From contig NZ_JAAILA010000026.1 in assembly GCF_010974825.1 (NCBI RefSeq), forward strand, positions 186,001 through 250,000: DNA of 64,000 nucleotides, in the 5' to 3' direction. Shown here one piece after another: positions 23,102 to 30,948 of this stretch. The DNA comes from Aeromonas rivipollensis (lineage in GTDB: Bacteria > Pseudomonadota > Gammaproteobacteria > Enterobacterales > Aeromonadaceae). How positions within the stretch are numbered: position 1 is the first letter of the stretch; every line of letters starts with the position of its first letter. The notes beneath the pieces are model-generated. The model had not been told where the DNA came from. It was given only the letters and a program-made list of their open reading frames with translations, and made no database searches. The translations under genes and the position numbers were made by a program.

Positions 23102-24085
23102 ATGAGCCAAGAACAACTGGTAATGCAGGATGCAGAGTTAGAGTTCGACGAAGAGCTGGAGGCCCAGGAGGAAGAAGAGGTTCAGGAGGTTGCCGCCGAG
23201 GCTGAGGAGACTATCTCCGATGAGCTCATGGTGCCGGAACTGAACAAGGTGATGGACGCCACCCAGCTCTATCTGGGGGAGATCGGCTTCTCCCCCCTGC
23301 TCACGGCCGAAGAGGAAGTCTACTACGCCCGTCGTGCCCTGCGCGGTGACAAAGCCGCGCGCAAGCGCATGATCGAATCCAACCTGCGCCTGGTGGTCAA
23401 GATTGCCCGGCGCTACAACAACCGCGGCCTGGTGCTGCTGGATCTCATCGAAGAGGGGAACCTCGGTCTCATCCGGGCGGTCGAGAAGTTCGACCCCGAA
23501 CGGGGTTTCCGTTTCTCTACCTATGCCACCTGGTGGATCCGTCAGACCATAGAGCGGGCCATCATGAACCAGACCCGCACCATACGGCTGCCGATCCATG
23601 TGGTGAAGGAGCTGAACGTCTACCTGCGCACCGCGCGTGAACTCTCCCACCGCCTAGACCATGAACCCACCGCCGAAGACATCGCCTTCGCGCTGGATCG
23701 TTCGGTCGACGATGTGAACCGCATGCTCAAGCTCAACGAAAAGATCACCTCGGTGGATACCCCCATCGGCGGCGATCGCGACAAGGCCCTGCTCGACGTC
23801 CTGTCCGATGAGCGCGGCATGGGACCCGAGCTGGAATCCCAGGAGGACGACATGCGCAGCAGCATAGTTCACTGGCTGGAAGAGCTGAATCCCAAGCAGC
23901 GTGAGGTGCTGGCGCGCCGCTTCGGCCTGCTCGGTTACGAGCCGGCCACCCTGGAAGATGTAGGGGCCGAGATTGGTCTGACCCGGGAGCGGGTGCGCCA
24001 GATCCAGGTCGAAGGGCTGCGCCGCCTGCGGGAGATACTGCTGGGGCAGGGGCTCTCCATCGAGGCCCTGTTTAGAACCAATTAA
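23102..24085 (+). CDS. rpoS: RNA polymerase sigma factor RpoS
   Basis: 327 residues. Master sigma factor of stationary phase and general stress. Acidic N-terminus (about residues 10-40), then region 1.2 ([19 protein letters not shown]), 2.1-2.4 ([36 protein letters not shown]), 3 and 4.2 ([19 protein letters not shown]). The 46 bp leader after nlpD contains a CCAGAG/CTCTGG hairpin; a short leader is probably extended by transcripts starting in nlpD. AGGGAG precedes ATG 23102. Confidence 0.97.
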   Translation: MSQEQLVMQDAELEFDEELEAQEEEEVQEVAAEAEETISDELMVPELNKVMDATQLYLGEIGFSPLLTAEEEVYYARRALRGDKAARKRMIESNLRLVVKIARRYNNRGLVLLDLIEEGNLGLIRAVEKFDPERGFRFSTYATWWIRQTIERAIMNQTRTIRLPIHVVKELNVYLRTARELSHRLDHEPTAEDIAFALDRSVDDVNRMLKLNEKITSVDTPIGGDRDKALLDVLSDERGMGPELESQEDDMRSSIVHWLEELNPKQREVLARRFGLLGYEPATLEDVGAEIGLTRERVRQIQVEGLRRLREILLGQGLSIEALFRTN

Positions 24086-24128
24086 TCGTTAACCAACGGA
24101 CGGCTGTTATGCCGACGACAGACACAAC

Positions 24129-24151
24129 AAAGGGGCCAGAGGCCCCTTTTT
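24129..24151. terminator. Terminator between rpoS and tsaD
   Basis: AGGGGCC/GGCCCCT stem with a 3-base loop and a run of T. The flanking genes converge, so it may act in both directions. Confidence 0.85.
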
Positions 24152-24173
24152 CATTGCGAGAGGATCCTTGGGA

Positions 24174-25187
24174 TCACACGGGATCCAGGGTATCCAGCGG
24201 CCAGCGCGGCACCGCCTTGACGACCAGCGGCTCGAACACACCCGCTTTCAGGCGCTGCATGCCGGCATAGGCGATCATGGCGCCGTTGTCGGTGCAATAC
24301 TCGGTGCGCGGATAGAACACCTCGCCTTTGAGGCTTTCCATCAGCTCGGCCAGCTGGGCGCGCAGATGACGGTTGGCGCTGACGCCACCGGCCACCACCA
24401 GACGCTTGAGGCCTGTCTCCTTCAAGGCGCGGCGGCACTTGATGGCCAGGGTATCGACCACAGCATCCTCAAACGCCCGCGCGATATCGGCACGGGTCTG
24501 CTCATCATCGCCGTTGGCGGCTATGGTGTTGGCGGCAAAGGTCTTGAGGCCGGAGAAGCTCATGTCGAGCCCGGGTCTGTCCGTCATGGGGCGGGGGAAG
24601 GTGAAGCGTCCCGTGGTGCCTTTCTCGGCAAGGCGGGAGAGCAGGGGGCCGCCCGGGTAGTCCAGTCCCATCAGCTTGGCGGTCTTGTCGAAGGCCTCGC
24701 CGGCGGCATCGTCGATGGATTCCCCCAGCAGTTGATAGCTGCCGATGCCGTCGACCCGCACCAGCATGGAGTGACCGCCGGAGACCAGCAGCGCCACGAA
24801 GGGGAATTCGGGGGCCCGCTCCTCCAGCATGGGAGCCAGCAGGTGGCCCTCCATATGGTGCACCGCCACGGCGGGTTTACCCCAGGCCATGGCGAGGGAG
24901 CGGCCTATGGTCGCCCCCACCAGGATGGCACCAACCAGACCCGGTCCCGCAGTGTAGGCGATGCCGTCGATGTCATCTTTACCCAGTCCCGCCTCTTGCA
25001 ATGCGGCCTGGATCAAGGGGATCGTCTTGCGGACGTGATCCCGGCTGGCGAGCTCGGGGACGACGCCACCGTAGTCCGCATGCAGCTTGACCTGGCTGTA
25101 TAACTGATGGGAAAGGATCCCTTTTTGATCGTCGAAGATCGCGATCCCGGTTTCGTCACAGGATGTCTCTATGCCCAATACACGCAT
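24174..25187 (-). CDS. tsaD: tRNA N6-adenosine threonylcarbamoyltransferase TsaD
   Basis: 337 residues. Transfers threonylcarbamoyl to A37 of ANN-decoding tRNAs, with TsaB, TsaE and TsaC. Start [19 protein letters not shown], metal-binding HxxxH in [12 protein letters not shown] (near 111-115), and the ASKHA nucleotide-binding VSGGHSMLV and [14 protein letters not shown] blocks. Divergent from rpsU, the same arrangement as E. coli. Confidence 0.97.
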   Translation of the reverse strand: MRVLGIETSCDETGIAIFDDQKGILSHQLYSQVKLHADYGGVVPELASRDHVRKTIPLIQAALQEAGLGKDDIDGIAYTAGPGLVGAILVGATIGRSLAMAWGKPAVAVHHMEGHLLAPMLEERAPEFPFVALLVSGGHSMLVRVDGIGSYQLLGESIDDAAGEAFDKTAKLMGLDYPGGPLLSRLAEKGTTGRFTFPRPMTDRPGLDMSFSGLKTFAANTIAANGDDEQTRADIARAFEDAVVDTLAIKCRRALKETGLKRLVVAGGVSANRHLRAQLAELMESLKGEVFYPRTEYCTDNGAMIAYAGMQRLKAGVFEPLVVKAVPRWPLDTLDPV

Positions 25188-25266
25188 TGCTAAAAAATTT
25201 CACTGCTAAAATGAGACGGCTATGGTAACCTTCGCGGGTTTTTTAAACCAGAGCGATCTCTGCGGG

Positions 25267-25296
25267 TTTACTTTCATTCCCTGTCCAGAGTATAAT
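25267..25296 (+). promoter_or_regulatory. Probable sigma-70 promoter of the rpsU-dnaG-rpoD operon
   Basis: TTTACT (25267-25272), an 18-base spacer and a perfect TATAAT (25291-25296), 71 bases before the rpsU ATG. The tsaD promoter must lie in the same 179 bp gap on the other strand. Confidence 0.6.
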
Positions 25297-25354
25297 TTCG
25301 CACCATTTTAAGACATGCTGATCGACTGATGGTCAGCTAACAATATATCACTGA

Positions 25355-25582
<228 letters not shown>

Positions 25583-25596
25583 TCGGGGGTAATGCC

Positions 25597-26040
25597 GTGT
25601 CTCTGAAAGATCAACTCAAGGATCAACAAAAACTCGCCATGCTTGCCAGAGATAAGGCTCGCCTGGGGACGATCCGTTTGTTGATGGCAGAAATCAAGCA
25701 GCGTGAAGTTGATACCCGTATCGAGCTCAATGATGAGGATATCCTCGCTGTCGTGACCAAGATGGTCAAACAGCGCCGCGATTCCATCAGCCAATTTGAA
25801 GCTGCCGGTCGTCAGGATCTTGCCGACAAAGAGTCCGCAGAGATCTTGGTGCTGCAGGAATTCCTGCCGCAACAGCTGACCGCAGACGAAATTGCCGCAC
25901 TGATCGAGCAAGCCATCACTGAAAGTGGTGCTGCCGTCATGGCTGATATGGGCAAGGTCATGGCTGTCTTGAAGCCGAAGATTCAGGGGCGTGCCGATGT
26001 CGGCGCCGTCAGTGCTCAGGTGAAAACCCGCTTGGCGTAA
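25597..26040 (+). CDS. yqeY: GatB/YqeY domain protein
   Basis: 147 residues. YqeY-type protein resembling the tRNA-binding tail of GatB; precise role unknown. Helical domain with ARDKARLGTIRLLMAEIKQREVD and the C-terminal GAAVMADMGKVMAVLKPKIQGRAD motif. GTG start at 25597 with GGGGG nearby. Insertion between rpsU and dnaG is common outside the Enterobacteriaceae. Confidence 0.92.
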   Translation: MSLKDQLKDQQKLAMLARDKARLGTIRLLMAEIKQREVDTRIELNDEDILAVVTKMVKQRRDSISQFEAAGRQDLADKESAEILVLQEFLPQQLTADEIAALIEQAITESGAAVMADMGKVMAVLKPKIQGRADVGAVSAQVKTRLA

Positions 26041-26066
26041 CAGGCATTTCTCTTGTTAGTCGAAAG

Positions 26067-26100
26067 AAGCCGTGCTTCCCTGTGAATGCGCGGCTTTTTT
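26067..26100 (+). terminator. Internal terminator upstream of dnaG
   Basis: The stem AAGCCGTGC/GCGCGGCTT with a 12-base loop is followed by a long T run. The E. coli operon also has a partial terminator before dnaG that lowers primase relative to S21; position and form match. Confidence 0.75.
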
Positions 26101-26129
26101 ATTTTTCCGAGTAATGAAACAGGACGGTT

Positions 26130-27917
26130 ATGGCAGGCAGGATCCCACAATCCTTTATCGATGATCTGCTCGTACGTACCGATATCGTCGAGTTGATCGA
26201 CTCGCGGGTGCGGCTGAAGAAGGCCGGCAAGAACTATCAGGCTTGCTGTCCTTTTCATAACGAAAAAAGCCCCTCTTTCACCGTCAGCCAGGAGAAGCAG
26301 TTCTACCACTGCTTCGGCTGTGGCGCCCACGGCAACGCCATCGGCTTTGTCATGGAATACGACGGACTCGAATTCCCCGACGCCATCGAAGAGCTCGCCA
26401 GCATGCAGGGCATGCAGGTGCCTCGCGAGCAGAGCCTGGGGGGCTCGGCCAGTTCCCAACCCGCCGTCAGCAAGGATCTCTATGAGCTGATGAGCCAGAT
26501 TGCCCGCTTCTACGAGAGCAACCTCAAGGGGGCTCCTCAGGCGGTGGAATACCTGAAGGGGCGCGGTCTGACCGGGGAAGTGGTCAAACGCTTCAATATT
26601 GGCTATGCCCCGGGTGACTGGGATCAGGTCCGGCGGCGCTTTGGATCCAGTCGGGATCACGAACAGCTGCTCATCTCCGGCGGCATGCTGATCCCCCGCG
26701 ACAGCGGTCCTGGCAGCTATGATCGCTTCCGTGATCGCATCATGTTCCCCATCCGTGACAAGCGGGGTCGGGTCATCGGCTTCGGTGGCAGGGTGCTGGG
26801 GGATGGCACTCCCAAGTACCTCAACTCGCCGGAGACCCCCATCTTTCACAAGGGGCGTGAACTGTTCGGCCTCTACGAGGTGAAGCAGGCACACAAGGAT
26901 CCTCGTCGGATCCTGGTGGTGGAAGGCTATATGGACGTGGTGGCGCTCGGTCAGTACGACATCGACTATGCGGTGGCCGCGCTGGGGACGGCCACCACCA
27001 GTGACCATATCCACACCCTGTTTCGTACCACGGCGGAGGTGGTCTGCTGCTACGATGGCGACAACGCCGGCCGTGAAGCAGCATGGCGGGCGCTGGACAA
27101 CGCCCTCTCCCATCTGCAGGACGGGCGCGAACTCAAATTCGTGTTTCTGCCGGATGGGGAGGATCCCGATTCTCTGGTCCGCCAGATCGGCAAGGAGGGG
27201 TTTGAGGCCTTGCTGGACGAGGCTCAGCCCTTCGCCGATTTCATGTTCGAACGTCTTGGGCGTGATGCCGCCCTTTCTGGTGAGGCGGGCAAGTTTGAAG
27301 TGGCCAACAAGGCTGCCGAACTGATCCGTCGCGTGCCGGAGGGCTTTACTCGCGAGGGATTGATCACCCGGCTCTCCAGCATGATGCGCTGGGGGGAGAA
27401 CAAGCAGCGGATCGCCGAGCTGTTTGCCCGCAATAGCCAGCCCAAGGGCGAAGTCAGCAAGCCCAAGGCCGCCAAACTGACTCCCATTCGCCGGGCACTG
27501 GCTCTGATGGTGCAATATCCGGCGGTGACGGCTGAACTGCCGGCCATGCCGGAGCTGGCCGGGCTGCGGGTGCAGGGCATCAAATTCCTGTTGCAGCTGC
27601 ATCAACAGATCCTGACTCAGCCAGGGATCACCACCGGTATCTTGCTGGAGCACTGGCGCGGCACCAAGGAGGGGGAGATCCTGGCTCAGCTGGCCATGCA
27701 CGACCTGTTTGAAGAGATCAAACTCGACCAGGAGCCGGATATTCTGGGAGAATTGCAGGATACCTTCGTCGGTTTCATCAACCAGTTTCTGAAGCAACGA
27801 ATCGAAGAATTGCAGGCCAAGGTGGCCCAGGAAGGGCTAAGCTCTGAGGAAACACAGGAGCTGATGATGCTGATCAGAGAGGTACAGATTGAGAAAAGAA
27901 ATGAGAGCGGGGCTTGA
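26130..27917 (+). CDS. dnaG: DNA primase
   Basis: 595 residues. Makes RNA primers at the replication fork. N-terminal zinc finger CCPFHNEKSPSFTV...YHCFGC (Cys/His ligands, residues ~40-64), the Toprim catalytic core (VVEGYMDVVAL near 265 and CYDGDNAGREAA near 308), and the C-terminal DnaB-binding helical domain. Length near E. coli (581). AGGACGG precedes the ATG. Confidence 0.97.
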   Translation: MAGRIPQSFIDDLLVRTDIVELIDSRVRLKKAGKNYQACCPFHNEKSPSFTVSQEKQFYHCFGCGAHGNAIGFVMEYDGLEFPDAIEELASMQGMQVPREQSLGGSASSQPAVSKDLYELMSQIARFYESNLKGAPQAVEYLKGRGLTGEVVKRFNIGYAPGDWDQVRRRFGSSRDHEQLLISGGMLIPRDSGPGSYDRFRDRIMFPIRDKRGRVIGFGGRVLGDGTPKYLNSPETPIFHKGRELFGLYEVKQAHKDPRRILVVEGYMDVVALGQYDIDYAVAALGTATTSDHIHTLFRTTAEVVCCYDGDNAGREAAWRALDNALSHLQDGRELKFVFLPDGEDPDSLVRQIGKEGFEALLDEAQPFADFMFERLGRDAALSGEAGKFEVANKAAELIRRVPEGFTREGLITRLSSMMRWGENKQRIAELFARNSQPKGEVSKPKAAKLTPIRRALALMVQYPAVTAELPAMPELAGLRVQGIKFLLQLHQQILTQPGITTGILLEHWRGTKEGEILAQLAMHDLFEEIKLDQEPDILGELQDTFVGFINQFLKQRIEELQAKVAQEGLSSEETQELMMLIREVQIEKRNESGA

Positions 27918-28042
27918 TATTTGAGTGATTAGTCCCAATATGAATACCGTTGCCCGAATCGACGGGATTAAAAGCAAACATTTTATAACCGCCTGGCCCC
28001 GACAATACTGCGGGCAGGGGTTTCTCATGACCGACGCCGCAA

Positions 28043-28068
28043 CCAGACATAGCATGTCTGGCGGTTTT
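28043..28068 (+). terminator. Hairpin with T-rich tail in the dnaG-rpoD spacer
   Basis: A perfect 8 bp stem (CCAGACAT/ATGTCTGG, 3-base loop) is followed by CGGTTTTC, 72 bases before the rpoD start. It could be an attenuator or processing site in the 222 bp spacer; no gene lies there. Confidence 0.5.
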
Positions 28069-28139
28069 CTATTAGAATTGGCTATTTGCGCAGCAGCGCA
28101 CTGTACGCGCAACCTAGCAACACCAACCGGATGAGTTCT

Positions 28140-29996
28140 ATGGAGCAAACCCCGCAGTCTCAGCTTAAACTCCTCGTTGCCAAAGGTAAAGAACAGGGCT
28201 ACCTGACCTATGCCGAGGTGAACGATCACCTCCCGCAAGACATTGTCGACTCTGACCAGATCGAAGACATCATCCAGATGATCAACGATATGGGTATCCA
28301 GGTAGTGGAAAACGCCCCGGACGCCGATGATCTGATCATGGCCGAAGGTGGTACCGCCGATGAGGACGCTGCCGAAGCAGCGGCCCAGGCTCTGGCATCT
28401 GTTGAATCTGAGATTGGTCGCACGACCGATCCCGTCCGCATGTACATGCGGGAAATGGGTACCGTCGAACTGCTGACCCGTGAAGGCGAAATCGACATCG
28501 CCAAACGGATCGAGGACGGTATCAATCAGGTACAAAGCTCCGTTGCCGAGTACCCTGAAGCCATCACTTACCTGCTCGAACAGTACGACAAGTACGAAGC
28601 CGAGCAACTGCGTCTGTCCGACATCATCTCCGGCTTTATCGATCCGAACGAAGCGGACGACGTGGCGCCGACCGCCACTCACATCGGTTCTGAACTCAGT
28701 GAAGACGATCTCGCTGACGAAGACGAAGATGAAGACGAGGATGAAGACGAAGACGGCGACAGCTCCGACGACGATGGAGACGGTGGTCCGGATCCGGAAG
28801 TCGCCCGCGAGAAGTTCGGTGAACTGCGTGCCCAGTACGAAGTCACCCGTCTCTCCATCCAGAAGAATGGTCGCGCCCACGACGACACCCAGGCTGCCAT
28901 CGCCCAGCTGGCCGATGTGTTCCGTCAATTCCGCCTGATGCCCAAGCAGTTCGATCGCCTGGTCAACAACATGCGGGAGATGATGGAGCGGGTTCGCGTG
29001 CAGGAACGCATCATCATGAAGCTCTGCGTTGAGCAGGCCAAGATGCCGAAGAAGACCTTCGTCGCGGCCTTCACCAACAACGAGTGCGAGACTGCCTGGT
29101 TTGAATACCAGAAGCAGGCTGGCAAGGCCTGGTCTCCCCGTCTGCTCGAGATGGACGAAGAAGTGCTGCGTTCCATCGGCAAGCTGCAGCAGATCGAAGA
29201 AGAGACCGGTCTGTCGATCGCCCAGATCAAGGACATCAACCGTCGCATGAGCATTGGTGAGGCCAAGGCCCGCCGTGCGAAGAAAGAGATGGTCGAGGCC
29301 AACTTGCGTCTGGTGATCTCCATCGCCAAGAAGTACACCAACCGTGGTCTGCAGTTCCTGGATCTGATCCAGGAGGGCAACATAGGTCTGATGAAGGCGG
29401 TGGACAAGTTTGAATACCGTCGTGGCTACAAGTTCTCGACCTATGCCACCTGGTGGATCCGTCAGGCCATTACCCGCTCCATCGCGGATCAGGCCCGTAC
29501 CATCCGTATCCCGGTGCACATGATCGAGACCATCAACAAGCTCAACCGTATCTCCCGTCAGATGCTGCAGGAGATGGGTCGCGAACCGAACCCGGAAGAG
29601 CTGGCCATGCGCATGGGCATGCCGGAAGACAAGATCCGCAAGGTACTGAAAATCGCCAAGGAGCCCATCTCCATGGAGACGCCCATAGGTGATGATGAAG
29701 ATTCCCACTTGGGCGACTTCATCGAAGATACCACCTTGGCCCTGCCGGCGGATGCGGCGACCAGCGAGAGCCTGCGCAACGCCACCCGCGAAGTGCTGGC
29801 TGGCCTGACTGCCCGCGAAGCCAAGGTGCTGCGGATGCGTTTCGGGATCGACATGAACACTGACCACACCCTCGAGGAAGTGGGCAAGCAGTTCGACGTC
29901 ACCCGTGAGCGTATTCGTCAGATCGAAGCCAAGGCACTGCGCAAACTGCGCCACCCGAGCCGCTCGGAAGTGCTGCGCAGCTTCCTGGACGAATAG
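28140..29996 (+). CDS. rpoD: Primary sigma factor RpoD (sigma-70)
   Basis: 618 residues. Housekeeping sigma factor. Region 1.1 begins [32 protein letters not shown]; a long Asp/Glu tract (about residues 195-220) sits in the non-conserved region, as in other gammaproteobacteria; then 2.1-2.4 ([26 protein letters not shown], [27 protein letters not shown]) and 4.2 ([20 protein letters not shown]). ATG 28140 matches the E. coli start MEQNPQSQ; ATG 28131 (MSS extension) is possible. Third gene of the operon. Confidence 0.97.
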   Translation: MEQTPQSQLKLLVAKGKEQGYLTYAEVNDHLPQDIVDSDQIEDIIQMINDMGIQVVENAPDADDLIMAEGGTADEDAAEAAAQALASVESEIGRTTDPVRMYMREMGTVELLTREGEIDIAKRIEDGINQVQSSVAEYPEAITYLLEQYDKYEAEQLRLSDIISGFIDPNEADDVAPTATHIGSELSEDDLADEDEDEDEDEDEDGDSSDDDGDGGPDPEVAREKFGELRAQYEVTRLSIQKNGRAHDDTQAAIAQLADVFRQFRLMPKQFDRLVNNMREMMERVRVQERIIMKLCVEQAKMPKKTFVAAFTNNECETAWFEYQKQAGKAWSPRLLEMDEEVLRSIGKLQQIEEETGLSIAQIKDINRRMSIGEAKARRAKKEMVEANLRLVISIAKKYTNRGLQFLDLIQEGNIGLMKAVDKFEYRRGYKFSTYATWWIRQAITRSIADQARTIRIPVHMIETINKLNRISRQMLQEMGREPNPEELAMRMGMPEDKIRKVLKIAKEPISMETPIGDDEDSHLGDFIEDTTLALPADAATSESLRNATREVLAGLTAREAKVLRMRFGIDMNTDHTLEEVGKQFDVTRERIRQIEAKALRKLRHPSRSEVLRSFLDE

Positions 29997-30024
29997 TCCT
30001 GAGGCACTGCCTGAGCCCTGTCTC

Positions 30025-30054
30025 AAAAGCCCCGCCATGCGGGGCTTTGTTTTA
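30025..30054 (+). terminator. Terminator after rpoD
   Basis: A 9 bp stem AAGCCCCGC/GCGGGGCTT with a CAT loop and a TTGTTTTA tail, 28 bases after the rpoD stop. Confidence 0.88.
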
Positions 30055-30123
30055 TCCGGAAGCCTGGGTGCAAAAGATTAGCGGAATAGTGGACAAAAAC
30101 TCGCCAAGTGGTTGATCTGCCTA

Positions 30124-30152
30124 TGGACGGCTTATCTCACATCCCCTATAAT
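30124..30152 (+). promoter_or_regulatory. Probable promoter of the tRNA gene
   Basis: TGGACG (30124-30129), a 17-base spacer and TATAAT (30147-30152), then a GC-rich stretch (CCACGCCGC) typical of stringently controlled stable-RNA promoters, 24 bases before the mature tRNA 5' end. Confidence 0.6.
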
Positions 30153-30175
30153 CCACGCCGCAAAACCAAGATTCT

Positions 30176-30252
30176 GGCCCCTTAGCTCAGTTGGTTAGAG
30201 CAGTCGACTCATAATCGATTGGTCGCCCGTTCAAGTCGGGCAGGGGCCACCA
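30176..30252 (+). tRNA. ileX: tRNA-Ile2, anticodon CAU (lysidine-modified)
   Basis: 77 bases with encoded CCA. Acceptor GGCCCCT pairs with AGGGGCC; the D-arm, 5 bp anticodon stem GTCGA/TCGAT with loop CTCATAA (anticodon CAT), and T-arm with GTTCAAGTC are intact. Although CAT suggests Met, the body matches E. coli ileX closely, and ileX also sits downstream of rpoD there. The C34 would be converted to lysidine by TilS so that it reads AUA. Automated tools may mislabel it tRNA-Met. Confidence 0.93.
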
Positions 30253-30259
30253 CATTCAG

Positions 30260-30295
30260 ACAAAGCCGCTCATCATGAGCGGCTTTGTCGTTTCT
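30260..30295 (+). terminator. Terminator after tRNA-Ile2
   Basis: Long stem ACAAAGCCGCTCAT/ATGAGCGGCTTTGT, followed by CGTTTC. It is also positioned to end the minus-strand gene at 30301. Confidence 0.8.
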
Positions 30296-30300
30296 GGCGT

Positions 30301-30771
30301 TCACCAGCGCCTGTCGAGATCCCCGGCGTAGAGTGCCATGGCTCGCCTGTAGGGGACGAGGGCAGGATCTGTGGTCGTCTCGGCCAGCACCGCCAGCAGC
30401 GTCTCCATCCCCTCTTTGTGGTGCCCCAGGCTGTAGCAGGCCATGGCACGGAACACCCTGAACTCGGTGGCGTCCGGAAAGCGGGCCAACCCCTGGTCGA
30501 AGGCGGCAAGGGCTTCGGCATATTGCCCGGTGCAGCGAAAAGAGCTGCCAAGGCCGAGCCAGGCGCCGCGCAAGGAGGCCTCGCCCAGTCCCAGCGCTAT
30601 GGCCTTCTGGTAGAGGGGAATGGCCTGGGCCTCGCGCCCCTGCATGTCGTGCAGGCTGGCCACTTCATAATGCAGTTCGGCGTGTTGCGGGTGCTCGATG
30701 AGTTGCAGCAGGCCGTGCTGGCGGGCTTCTTCGATCCGTCCCTCGGCCTTGAGGGTTTCCAATAGTTTCAT
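30301..30771 (-). CDS. Tetratricopeptide repeat protein
   Basis: 156 residues. About three TPR units are visible: residues 32-65 (AELHYEVASLHDMQGREAQAIPLYQKAI), 66-99 (RGAWLGLGSSFRCTGQYAEALAAFDQGL) and 100-133 (ATEFRVFRAMACYSLGHHKEGMETL). Such folds mediate protein interactions; partner unknown. No signal peptide, so probably cytosolic. A five-codon ORF carrying the AGGAG site overlaps its start as ATGA, probably by chance. Confidence 0.8.
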   Translation of the reverse strand: MKLLETLKAEGRIEEARQHGLLQLIEHPQHAELHYEVASLHDMQGREAQAIPLYQKAIALGLGEASLRGAWLGLGSSFRCTGQYAEALAAFDQGLARFPDATEFRVFRAMACYSLGHHKEGMETLLAVLAETTTDPALVPYRRAMALYAGDLDRRW

Positions 30772-30875
30772 ATGCGCTCCTGCATGGGGATGTGAAGGCA
30801 GTATGCCTGCCCGTCGGCGAACTGGGAACGGGGGGGCTGGCAGAGGGGGAGCGTGATGGCGCCATCGGGCCCATG

Positions 30876-30906
30876 AAAAGGCCTCCAGCCCTGTGGGAAG
30901 GAGGCC
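30876..30906 (-). terminator. Terminator after the amylase gene
   Basis: On the minus strand the stem GGCCTCC/GGAGGCC is followed by TTTT. It lies 43 bases past the amylase stop. The rest of the 177 bp gap shows nothing further. Confidence 0.7.
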
Positions 30907-30948
30907 ATGGGATGCCCGAAGGTCACAAGGGCGTTACGCCCCTGGGGC

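Noticed and set aside
28720..28790. Long Asp/Glu run in RpoD as a novel insertion
   Set aside because: An acidic tract in the non-conserved region is normal for gammaproteobacterial sigma-70.
30176..30252. tRNA with CAT anticodon read as tRNA-Met
   Set aside because: The tRNA body matches ileX, and its location after rpoD supports Ile2 with lysidine at position 34.
30768..30785. Five-codon ORF overlapping the TPR gene start as ATGA
   Set aside because: No resemblance to the TPR N-terminus, and so short an open frame is likely by chance; it mainly contains the AGGAG ribosome site.
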